From Chloroflexota bacterium (GTDB lineage: Bacteria > Chloroflexota > Anaerolineae > Anaerolineales > Villigracilaceae): a stretch of 64,000 nucleotides of DNA. The stretch's first letter is position 1; every line of letters begins with the position of its first letter. Below the pieces are notes generated by a model. That model did no database searches. It was not told the origin of the DNA and worked only from the letters and a program-made list of their open reading frames with translations. Position numbers and translations under genes: made by a program. The stretch spans positions 62,001-126,000 of the forward strand of contig JACRLB010000002.1 in assembly GCA_016235445.1 (NCBI GenBank), written 5' to 3'. Positions 36,155 to 43,052 of this stretch are shown here, in pieces.

Positions 36155-37168
36155 ATGAGCGAGAAGCAAGTGCTGGTGACGGGTGCGTGCGGTGAAATTG
36201 GGCAGGCGCTCGTGCAGGAATTATCGAAGAAGGGCGGGTATCGAATTGTTACATCGGATATGATGCCCCTGCCAGATTCGATCAGAAATCTTTCGGCGGA
36301 GCATGTGCAAGGGGATTTGGTTTACAAGGTAAAAACTTTTTACGATTATGATTTCGATATTATTTTTCACCTTGCGGCTTCGCTTTCGTCGAAGGCAGAG
36401 ATCGCCACGGAAGAGGCGCATCGCATCAACGTGGAGGGGACGATGCAGTTGTTGATGCTGGCGGCGTACCGTTCGGAGAAGTATGGCAAGTCGGTGAAGT
36501 TTTTGTTTCCGAGTTCGATTGCCGCGTTTGGGATGCCGACCCTCGATGCAAAGAATGGGGCGGGCGCGGTGAAGGAGGAGGATTGGGATAACCCGCACAC
36601 GATGTACGGATGCAATAAATTGTATTGCGAAAAATTGGGGATGTATTACAGCAAGTTCTACGGCCAGAAACATTTGGATGAGAAGCCCCCGGTCATGCTG
36701 GACTTTCGGGCGATTCGCTTCCCAGGCCTGATCTCGGCCTTTACATTGCCCAGCGGCGGCACCAGCGACTACGGTCCCGAGATGCTTCATGCGGCGGCGC
36801 AGGGGAAGGCCTATCCGTGCTTCGTGCGCGCGGATACGAAAATTTCGTTCATGGCCATGCCCGATGCGATCAAGTCGCTTTTGATGATTATGGATGCGCC
36901 GCGCGAAAAATTGACAACGAATGTGTACAACGTGGCGGCCTTTGCCATCACTGCCGAGGAATTCCGCCTGCGCGCGGTGAAGGCGTTTGCGGATGCAAGC
37001 ATCAGCTTTGAGCCGAATCCACGCCGCCAGGGGATTGTGGACTCGTGGCCCGAAGATGTGAATGACTCACGCGCCCGCGCCGATTGGAACTGGAAGCCTG
37101 ATTATGATGTGGACCGTTTCTTCGATGATTATTTTTTGCCTGAGATTCGGAAGAGGTATGGGAAGTAG
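36155..37168 (+). CDS. NAD-dependent epimerase/dehydrogenase (extended SDR)
   Basis: 337 residues. Nucleotide motif TGACGEIGQ and catalytic YGCNK (YxxxK), with PSSIAAFG upstream providing the Ser. The sequence resembles L-threonine-3-dehydrogenase/epimerase-like SDRs; the precise substrate cannot be set. AGGAG precedes the ATG. A hairpin terminator (37249-37287) follows about 80 bases downstream, so it is probably monocistronic. Confidence 0.87.
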   Translation: MSEKQVLVTGACGEIGQALVQELSKKGGYRIVTSDMMPLPDSIRNLSAEHVQGDLVYKVKTFYDYDFDIIFHLAASLSSKAEIATEEAHRINVEGTMQLLMLAAYRSEKYGKSVKFLFPSSIAAFGMPTLDAKNGAGAVKEEDWDNPHTMYGCNKLYCEKLGMYYSKFYGQKHLDEKPPVMLDFRAIRFPGLISAFTLPSGGTSDYGPEMLHAAAQGKAYPCFVRADTKISFMAMPDAIKSLLMIMDAPREKLTTNVYNVAAFAITAEEFRLRAVKAFADASISFEPNPRRQGIVDSWPEDVNDSRARADWNWKPDYDVDRFFDDYFLPEIRKRYGK

Positions 37169-37248
37169 GGGAGGGAAGTGAGGAGTGATCAGTTGTCAGT
37201 GATCAGTGATCCGTTATTGTCTACCGCACAAATATGAGTATTTTCAAT

Positions 37249-37287
37249 AATCAAAACGGGATGGTGAGAAGCCGTCCCGTTTTGATT
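37249..37287. terminator. Terminator-like hairpin
   Basis: AATCAAAACGGGA and TCCCGTTTTGATT form a 13-bp stem with an inner partial pairing. It fits the end of the SDR transcript. Confidence 0.75.
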
Positions 37288-37346
37288 CCACCGTATCCAT
37301 CCAGGCAATTTGTGTCATAATGATATTGAGGTTAAGGAGGTTCGCC

Positions 37347-37748
37347 ATGGAAAAGAAAAATACGCTCTCGAAAATTCTCTCCATCGTCGGGACAGCGCTG
37401 GTGTGGATTCCGATCCTCGCGCCAGTTATCTTTGGGTTCGTTTCCCTGGTCATGGACGGCATCTATCGCTTTGACTATCTCATGCCCGCAGAATTGGGGA
37501 TCTTAGTCTTCGTCGGCGGAGCCTTGCTCCTGTGGGGAGCGATCCGCGCCAAGTCACGGCAGGGGATTATTGCCTGGGGACTCGGCATCGCGGCTGGCTC
37601 AATCTCCATCTTGAATGCATTCGGAGATGTAGAGCCAGGCAGTTTGAAATGGGCAATCGTGGTCGGGTTGCTAATCGCTTATTCGCTGGCGATTGTGGTA
37701 ATGGGCGTCGGCGGGGTTTTGTTGTGGAGAGATTTGTTTAAAAAATAA
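37347..37748 (+). CDS. Four-helix membrane protein, unknown function
   Basis: 133 residues from MEKKNTLSK, behind AAGGAGG. Four hydrophobic helices (about 12-38, 45-65, 70-90, 98-125) with a short basic C-terminal tail. No conserved motif recognised. Genes on either side are unrelated. Confidence 0.75.
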   Translation: MEKKNTLSKILSIVGTALVWIPILAPVIFGFVSLVMDGIYRFDYLMPAELGILVFVGGALLLWGAIRAKSRQGIIAWGLGIAAGSISILNAFGDVEPGSLKWAIVVGLLIAYSLAIVVMGVGGVLLWRDLFKK

Positions 37749-37816
37749 TTCCCGCAATGAATTGTGGGTGACGGGCAAAGGTTTTTTATCACTGCACTGA
37801 AGGAGATGGTATCCAT

Positions 37817-38200
37817 ATGAGTCCAACACGCATGTCACGAATAGAGTCGGCGATTCGCATTGTGCTTGAGTTCAATGAGGCCTTCAACCGTCATGATGTA
37901 TCAGGAATGATGCAGTTGATGAGCGATGATTGTATTTTCGAAAACACGGACCCTGCTCCCGATGGGACCGTATACTCCGGGAAGGAATCTGTCACTCAGT
38001 TTTGGCAGGATTTCTTCCGTGAGTCGCCCGATGCCCACATCGAAGTCGAGGAGATTTTCGGCTTTGGCAGGCGCTGTATTATGCGCTGGAAATACAATTG
38101 GGTGGATGCGGCGGGAAAAAAGGGACATGTGCGGGGAGTTGATATATTCCAGGTGAAGGGCGGTTTCATCTGCGAAAAATTATCCTACGTGAAGGGATAG
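37817..38200 (+). CDS. SnoaL-like / NTF2-fold protein
   Basis: 127 residues with the NTF2-like order: VLEFNEAFNRHDVSGMMQLM, DDCIFENTDPAPDGTVYSG, then HIEVEEIFGFGRRCIMRWKY and GVDIFQVKGGFICEKLSY. Such cone-shaped proteins bind or isomerise small molecules or have no known activity. GGAGATGG lies upstream of the ATG. Confidence 0.85.
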   Translation: MSPTRMSRIESAIRIVLEFNEAFNRHDVSGMMQLMSDDCIFENTDPAPDGTVYSGKESVTQFWQDFFRESPDAHIEVEEIFGFGRRCIMRWKYNWVDAAGKKGHVRGVDIFQVKGGFICEKLSYVKG

Positions 38201-38400
38201 ACCGCATTGGGATACACCCCTCCCACTCGCTTCGGGGACAATATGACAAGGGTCGTGACTGCCTGCCTCAAGACTATTTCTCAACTCTTTTTTGGACACG
38301 GACAATACGGGATAAACTGAAATTCACGGAAGAAACCGCCCAGCCCAAAAATTATCTTAATCAGGGTGAGGCCCCACACCCCATCAACGTGGGCGGTTTA
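38201..38400. repeat. Degenerate repeat region (AAAATTATCTTAAT...GTGAGG)
   Basis: The motif CCCAAAAATTATCTTAATCA with GTGAGGCC and CAACGTGGGCGG recurs at about 39482-39535 and 40700-40910. Non-coding as far as I can see; it lies at the edge of the toxin-antitoxin zone. Confidence 0.5.
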
Positions 38401-38424
38401 TCATTACATTTCCTGCTATAAAAG

Positions 38425-38457
38425 CAAAACTCCGAAGTCAATTAACTTCGGAGTTTC
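38425..38457 (-). terminator. Terminator of the HEPN-MNT operon
   Basis: AAACTCCGAAGT / ACTTCGGAGTTT stem with a CAATTA loop; the minus strand continues TTGCTTTT. It lies 8 bases past the HEPN stop. Confidence 0.85.
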
Positions 38458-38464
38458 AAAATTA

Positions 38465-38860
38465 TTACTCAGATTCATTTTGACTTTCCATATACTTTTT
38501 CGCATCCATCAGAAAATCCCTTGCATGATTGATCATATCAGCAACAATACTTTCGCTGATTCCTGTATCCACTCCATAATCTCCAGAAATGCGTTTATCA
38601 AATCCATCTCGAAGCCAGCGATGATATTTCGGATCGAGCGCTTTTGTCTTTGCAAAGTTCTTTCCATACGCCGCAATGACTTGACCATGCTGGTTAAGCT
38701 TAAGATCGAATTCGTTATATAGCAAAGCCTCGGCGACATAGAACATGGCATAATAAGCGCGTCCAGCCGCAATCTCCGCTTTCCCCATATTCGTCAATCC
38801 TTCTGCGGCTTCGATGGCATCCAACGCCTTGTCCAGTAATTTGCTGGCGTATTCTTTCAT
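38465..38860 (-). CDS. HEPN-domain protein (HepT-like toxin candidate)
   Basis: 131 residues, all-helical HEPN fold: ALDAIEAAEGLTNMGKAEIA, GRAYYAMFYVAEALLYNEF and KLNQHGQVIAAYGKNF. The RAYYAMFY stretch is typical. Its ATG overlaps the stop of the nucleotidyltransferase by 4 bases. HEPN proteins of such pairs are RNases neutralised by the MNT partner; a clear RX4-6H motif is not obvious here, so activity is uncertain. Confidence 0.87.
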   Translation of the reverse strand: MKEYASKLLDKALDAIEAAEGLTNMGKAEIAAGRAYYAMFYVAEALLYNEFDLKLNQHGQVIAAYGKNFAKTKALDPKYHRWLRDGFDKRISGDYGVDTGISESIVADMINHARDFLMDAKKYMESQNESE

Positions 38861-39195
38861 GCAGACACTCCCTCTTTATGAATGTTGTAAAGCAGGGGTC
38901 TTTCATTCGCTGAATTCTTCCACTGTATTTCCTTGATAAAGATACAACTGACTGTGGTGTCATACTCCAAAGAAACATCGCTTGCCAACTGGCTGATTTT
39001 CTTCTGCTCGTTCCAATAATCCCTGTAATCTTCTAACAGAATCATCACATCCACATCCGAGCCTTGACGGTAATCTCCGCGCGCATAGGACCCGTACAAG
39101 TAGACGGCTTTCAACTTATCCCCATATATGCGGACAAGCCCTGCCTTCAACTCTTTCATCAGTTTTCTGATACGCAGTGGAACTTTTCTGTTCAT
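38857..39195 (-). CDS. MNT-type nucleotidyltransferase (antitoxin partner)
   Basis: 112 residues. YLYGSYARGDYRQGSDVDVM gives the GSX10DXD active site of minimal nucleotidyltransferases. In MntA-HepT systems this enzyme AMPylates the HEPN toxin. The 4-base overlap with the HEPN gene and the shared terminator make them one module. Confidence 0.9.
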   Translation of the reverse strand: MNRKVPLRIRKLMKELKAGLVRIYGDKLKAVYLYGSYARGDYRQGSDVDVMILLEDYRDYWNEQKKISQLASDVSLEYDTTVSCIFIKEIQWKNSANERPLLYNIHKEGVSA

Positions 39196-39245
39196 GCTCT
39201 TATTTTACCTTTTTTCCACCCTGTTGCATCGGGGTTTAATCTGCC

Positions 39246-39407
39246 GTGTGCATGCAAAGGTTGTCAGGGGAGGTTGATTGTTCGCTGGGCTGTAAACACC
39301 CCTCACCCTGCCCTCTCCCTCAGGGAGAGGGGGGAGTCGACACGGCGAAAAGTCTTCATACTTGGGGTGAGGGAAAAGGGGAATGCTGACACCCTTTGCT
39401 TGCACAC
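39246..39407. mobile_element. MITE family A, copy 3 (162 bp)
   Basis: Nearly identical to the copy at 8029-8190 and of the same length. An exact 8-bp direct repeat, AATCTGCC, flanks it (39238-39245 and 39408-39415). High identity to copy 1 suggests recent movement. It lies upstream of the MNT-HEPN operon, with the gap to 39532 otherwise made of degenerate repeats. Confidence 0.9.
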
Positions 39408-39532
39408 AATCTGCCCCACCCTGCGGGTAGAAAAAAACAGCCCCTCCTGAACCCACAGGGTGCTACGCAAAGGGACAAGTCGACTAGCTCATAATTCGTC
39501 TCAATCAGGGTGAGGCCCGCTCTGCTCAAAAA

Positions 39533-39787
39533 TTATTTTGCAGCCGTTAATTCTTCGCGCACCACCCGCCGAAGAATGACTTCAATCGGCTCTTGTTGAC
39601 TTGTAATATGCTCGCGCAAAGCATCATTGACAAGGGTTTGGTAACTCCCGCCACCAGCCGCATCAACCTGATTACGAAACCATTCCAGAATATCATCATC
39701 AATGCGGATGGTGATTCGGGTTTTTCCTTTCGCCGCAGGGAGAACCGCCCCGCGTTTGCCTTTGCTAAAGTTAGGCTTGTTCTTCAT
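39533..39787 (-). CDS. Ribbon-helix-helix DUF4415/BrnA-like protein
   Basis: 84 residues. TRITIRIDDDILEWFRNQVD and SYQTLVNDALREHI are the BrnA/DUF4415 antitoxin core, a DNA-binding RHH fold. Usually it pairs with BrnT, but here its ATG overlaps the stop of a PIN-domain toxin gene (4 bases) and no BrnT is present. It would be the third gene of an AbrB-PIN-RHH operon. Confidence 0.87.
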   Translation of the reverse strand: MKNKPNFSKGKRGAVLPAAKGKTRITIRIDDDILEWFRNQVDAAGGGSYQTLVNDALREHITSQQEPIEVILRRVVREELTAAK

Positions 39788-40236
39788 TCCACAAAATCAT
39801 CCAACACAAGAATATCAATCAACTCTTGTAATCTCGACAATCTCTTGTCGTTTGTCAAAAATGCCTTTGCCCCAAAGTTGAGACTCGCGGCAACCTGCAA
39901 TGCATCAGGCGGAGCGATATTGTACTTCGCACGCAATTGAGCGGCGGCACGTGCAACATTCCGATCCACATCCACAATGGACAAGTTTGGAAAATGCACC
40001 AGAACAGCCTCATATTCTCGCGCCGCTGATTCACGCCCTAACTGCCACGGGCGGACAGTGATCTCCATTAATGTGATCGTGGATGTTACCCCCTGCCACT
40101 TTCCTTTTTCAATCCCGTTGATGGTGACCTGAGCCAGTGGCCCGTACCGTTCGTTATTTTCAAGGAAATAAATAAAAATGGACGTGTCCAGTCCAATGAC
40201 TTTTGCTTTTGCTAATCGCTTGCTGAATTCGTCCAT
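39784..40236 (-). CDS. PIN-domain ribonuclease (VapC-like toxin)
   Basis: 150 residues from MDEFSKRLAK; an in-frame ATG 16 codons upstream lies inside the antitoxin gene. VIGLDTSIFIYFLENN holds the first acid, TLMEITVRP the second, and NIAPPDALQVAASLNFGAKAFLTND the last two acids. It is therefore a complete PIN active site, predicted to cleave RNA. It overlaps the AbrB gene by 25 bases and the RHH gene by 4, which means coupled translation of all three. Confidence 0.9.
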   Translation of the reverse strand: MDEFSKRLAKAKVIGLDTSIFIYFLENNERYGPLAQVTINGIEKGKWQGVTSTITLMEITVRPWQLGRESAAREYEAVLVHFPNLSIVDVDRNVARAAAQLRAKYNIAPPDALQVAASLNFGAKAFLTNDKRLSRLQELIDILVLDDFVE

Positions 40237-40466
40237 GCGCCGCGCTCCCCGTTGAGATATTTTTCGACATCCACGCCTTTCCAAATTTCGCCATGCAGAC
40301 CTTGTAGATAATCGGCATAGCGTTTGGGCTGTGGAATCAAAACGATCACGCCGTCTTGCACATCTACAAGCAGAAGATCCCCTTGCTTGATGTTTAGTTT
40401 CTTGCGTGCCATTTGCGGGACAGCGATCTGATATTTCGAACTAACTTTTACAGTGGTTGTGGTCAT
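40212..40466 (-). CDS. AbrB/MazE-family antitoxin
   Basis: 84 residues. VKVSSKYQIAVPQMARKKLN and KQGDLLLVDVQDGVIVLIPQ form the swapped-hairpin SpoVT-AbrB fold; the C-terminal GLHGEIWKGVDVEKYLNGER is the usual toxin-binding tail. AAGGAG precedes the ATG. A perfect inverted repeat upstream (40477-40506) is the likely operator for autoregulation. Confidence 0.9.
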   Translation of the reverse strand: MTTTTVKVSSKYQIAVPQMARKKLNIKQGDLLLVDVQDGVIVLIPQPKRYADYLQGLHGEIWKGVDVEKYLNGERGAWTNSASD

Positions 40467-40476
40467 AAATCTCCTT

Positions 40477-40506
40477 GCTAAGCAAAAATGCTTATTTGCT
40501 TAGCAT
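40477..40506 (-). promoter_or_regulatory. Operator-like inverted repeat of the AbrB-PIN-RHH operon
   Basis: TGCTAAGCAAA and TTTGCTTAGCA arms (11 bp, perfect) with an 8-base spacer lie just upstream of the SD site. This is the expected place for binding of the antitoxin complex. Confidence 0.7.
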
Positions 40507-40523
40507 TTTACCACAGCCTTCGC

Positions 40524-40622
40524 TTCGGGATAAATCCCTGGCTCAGCACATGGAAGCGTTTCGCGCTGAGTCGGCTTGAGCCGACTTCCACGAACTGAGG
40601 TAGGACTTTAGTCCGTACCGCC
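40524..40622. repeat. Palindrome-rich interspersed repeat, copy 2
   Basis: Second copy of the element at 2361-2467 (GGGATAAATCCC, CTCAGCACATGGAAG, AGTCGGCTTGAGCCGACT). Downstream of it, to 40945, are degenerate repeats with AAAATTATCTTAATGAGG and no gene that I can support. Confidence 0.75.
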
Positions 40623-40945
40623 CCCGCGAACCAAAAACAAAACCCCTCTCCCGTCTACCACTCGCTAGGCTTCGGGTACTATGTCCCTAAAGGGGAGAAG
40701 CTAGAACCTTCCTCAAACGAAACGTTGATTAGGAAATTCGACAACTTTATCACACAGAAAAGAAGACAAAAAATGCCCTCTCCATTTGGAAAGGGACAAG
40801 TCAACATGCCGATTATGACGCTAATTAGGGAGAGGTCCGCCCACCCCAAAAATTATCTTAATGAGGGGATGCCCTCACACTCTATCCACGTTGATAATTT
40901 CTCTGTTTTGTAGAGCCCACTAAAAAATTGCACGACAATAACAAA

Positions 40946-42460
40946 CTATAACTTTCCTGATTGCCAATCTGAAAGAGTTTCAGTGCCATTCACTTTTACT
41001 AACTTTATATCTAAAGCCTCTTCTGGTAGCAAGACATTTATCGCGGCTTCAATTTCCTGAACTCTCATTTCAACAAAACCAGTTGTATCCCTTTTCATGG
41101 GGCCAGTTTTTATTTTTTCTCCAAACAATTCCACATAACTGTCAGGTGTATCTAGCACAAGATGAATTGGCTTTCCTTGCTTATGTAAATCCAGCAACAT
41201 TTTCAAACCATCTCCCTTAAGCCCTAAAGACATTATGCTGTCTGTGTAATGAACCTCGCCATGCTCAACAATTTCAAAAAGTTCAAGGATTGCGTTCGCG
41301 TCTTTTCGCGAGATTCCTTCATTTGGAATCCTAACGAAATGTCCTGTTTTGTCTTGAATAACACACAGCTTTTGAACTAAATCAGAAAATATTGGATCGA
41401 TAACCTCGAGATTCGCAGATGGGAAATCTGTGGAAGTAGATTGATTTATATCGTGAAATTCCACTCGCAACTTTCCGCCAAGAACCATTGCTTTTGCAAA
41501 ATTAAGAAATCCCATAATTTCATGTGGTTCCCCTCCTACATGGCGAAAAAGGAAAGTTAAGCTTCCTTGAGATACATCTCCTTCCCTACGCATACTAAGG
41601 GTAAGTAGCAGAGGACATGAAGTGTGTTCGTTGCTAAATTTTATAAATTCTGTTCCAACTCGAATTGGTTTGAACTCTAAGTTTAAGAGTGATACTGTTT
41701 TCCCCTTAGTAGGAATAATCTTAAATGAAATAGGCACTGGACGATCATGCGAAATTTCACCTATATGTATCTCTGCATTTTTTAGGTCAAACCCTCCAAA
41801 CCATGTTTCCCACCAGTCAGAAAACTTTAATTCTTGAATTACATCCCCTTTTATAGTGACTGGCTCTCCTTCCTTTATGTGTAAATCAAAAGCTTTCTGA
41901 AGGTTCATGCCATCTGGGGTTTTAGGAAAAGCTAGCTTCATGTTTATTGATAGGTCTTTTCCAAAAGAAATTAAGGGATATACCTGTTTCCCGATTTCGA
42001 CCTTTAATCTTCGTAGACCTTCATCGCTAGTGTTGTTTTTCCATGGGACATAAACTTGCACATCTGACTTGTTTTTCCGCCACTTGGGGTTATTTTGATC
42101 TAGATATGAAATCATATCTTTTACAAGACACCACCGCCCTTCTCGGAGAATAACATCCCAAATAACAAGAGCTACGGGAAGAGAAAAAGATTTCCAATGT
42201 TTTAGGTCTTTTACTTTTAGTGGATATACCAGATAATCATCTTTTGTTTTTCGTGACGCTAAATTAGTGACACTTTTCTCTTGAATATAGAAATTTACTC
42301 CTGTATTTTGACCGTCATGGTAAATATCAACAATAAAATCTTCACCTAAATCAGGAGATGGTGAAGTACAGTGCCAGCCAAAATCAATTAATCTTTCGGC
42401 TAGTTGATGCCGACTTTTCTGTTCTTGTTCTAATTGAATAGAGGATCGTCTGTTACCCAT
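40946..42460 (-). CDS. DUF4365-type N-terminal domain protein, function unknown
   Basis: 504 residues. The first about 170 residues resemble DUF4365: DLGEDFIVDIY, then NFYIQEKSVTNL and PVALVIWDV, a probable PD-(D/E)XK fold with a Q-x-K core. The remaining about 330 residues are beta-rich with no known domain. Base composition is clearly more AT-rich than its neighbours and codon use differs (many TTT, AAA, ATA), which suggests horizontal origin. DUF4365 proteins often sit in defence islands. No partner gene is visible. Confidence 0.7.
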   Translation of the reverse strand: MGNRRSSIQLEQEQKSRHQLAERLIDFGWHCTSPSPDLGEDFIVDIYHDGQNTGVNFYIQEKSVTNLASRKTKDDYLVYPLKVKDLKHWKSFSLPVALVIWDVILREGRWCLVKDMISYLDQNNPKWRKNKSDVQVYVPWKNNTSDEGLRRLKVEIGKQVYPLISFGKDLSINMKLAFPKTPDGMNLQKAFDLHIKEGEPVTIKGDVIQELKFSDWWETWFGGFDLKNAEIHIGEISHDRPVPISFKIIPTKGKTVSLLNLEFKPIRVGTEFIKFSNEHTSCPLLLTLSMRREGDVSQGSLTFLFRHVGGEPHEIMGFLNFAKAMVLGGKLRVEFHDINQSTSTDFPSANLEVIDPIFSDLVQKLCVIQDKTGHFVRIPNEGISRKDANAILELFEIVEHGEVHYTDSIMSLGLKGDGLKMLLDLHKQGKPIHLVLDTPDSYVELFGEKIKTGPMKRDTTGFVEMRVQEIEAAINVLLPEEALDIKLVKVNGTETLSDWQSGKL

Positions 42461-42555
42461 ATGAATGTATTTTAGCTGATATTTAACAATAGACAGCCCG
42501 CCACATCCTCAGACCGTCCCAATCTCTAATTCTCCAATCTCCAGTCTCTACCCCT

Positions 42556-42597
42556 TCGCGAATCGACTCACCACCTTCGCCGCCGTGGCGGGACGAT
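42556..42597 (-). pseudogene. Duplicated 3' end of gcvT
   Basis: 42 bases match 43061-43102 (the end of the GlyA-GcvT gene) with few, mostly silent changes. Read on the minus strand they give RPATAAKVVSRFAK and an in-frame TAG. The two copies flank the orphan MNT gene as direct repeats, like the ends left by an element integrated at a gene 3' end. Confidence 0.75.
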
Positions 42598-42599
42598 TC

Positions 42600-42959
42600 T
42601 TAATCGTTGCTGAATTCATAAATTACCTTGCCCTCTTTTAGCACATCCCGCAGGAAGGAGTCGCCCATCTTCACGCGCTCTGCCAGATACTTTAGTGTGT
42701 GGACGATCAAATCCAGCCCGAATCTATATTCAATTTGCTGGCAAATCTGAATGGCTTGCTGTACCTCCCTAAGTGGTGTATCGATCACAACCAGTATGTC
42801 CACATCACTTTCAGGGCGTGGATTTCCGCGTGCGTACGAACCAAACAGGATGATTTTTTTCGGCTTGAATTTTTCCACAATTTGCTTTACCACCTGATTA
42901 ATGGCTTTTTGTGGAATGCGCTTGCGCTTGTTAATTGTTGGAACATCTACTACAACCAT
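42600..42959 (-). CDS. Orphan MNT-type nucleotidyltransferase
   Basis: 119 residues from ATG 42959; an upstream ATG at 42986 is possible, but a TATAAT at 42967-42972 would place transcription after it. IILFGSYARGNPRPESDVDI is the GSX10DXD active site. No HEPN partner follows: downstream lies only the gcvT remnant. More AT-rich than the flanking glycine gene. Either it lost its partner or it works with one elsewhere. Confidence 0.82.
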   Translation of the reverse strand: MVVVDVPTINKRKRIPQKAINQVVKQIVEKFKPKKIILFGSYARGNPRPESDVDILVVIDTPLREVQQAIQICQQIEYRFGLDLIVHTLKYLAERVKMGDSFLRDVLKEGKVIYEFSND

Positions 42960-42966
42960 GTCAATA

Positions 42967-42972
42967 ATTATA
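42967..42972 (-). promoter_or_regulatory. -10 TATAAT, leaderless-type start
   Basis: Exact TATAAT on the minus strand, 7 bases before the MNT ATG. Confidence 0.5.
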
Positions 42973-42991
42973 CAGCCACTTTCCAACCAAA

Positions 42992-43024
42992 AGCGGCGGA
43001 CTTTCCTCTCAGAAAGCCCGCCGC
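42992..43024 (-). terminator. Terminator of the glyA-gcvT gene
   Basis: Minus strand: GCGGCGGGCTTTC, a short loop and GAAAGTCCGCCGC, then CTTTTGG. It lies 29 bases past the stop of the fusion gene. Confidence 0.85.
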
Positions 43025-43052
43025 CTAATTACCAATCCCTAATTACCAATTA

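Noticed and set aside
40725-40913. 62-residue ORF (MIRKFDNFITQ...)
   Set aside because: Lies wholly in degenerate dispersed repeats and shows no SD site or conserved pattern.
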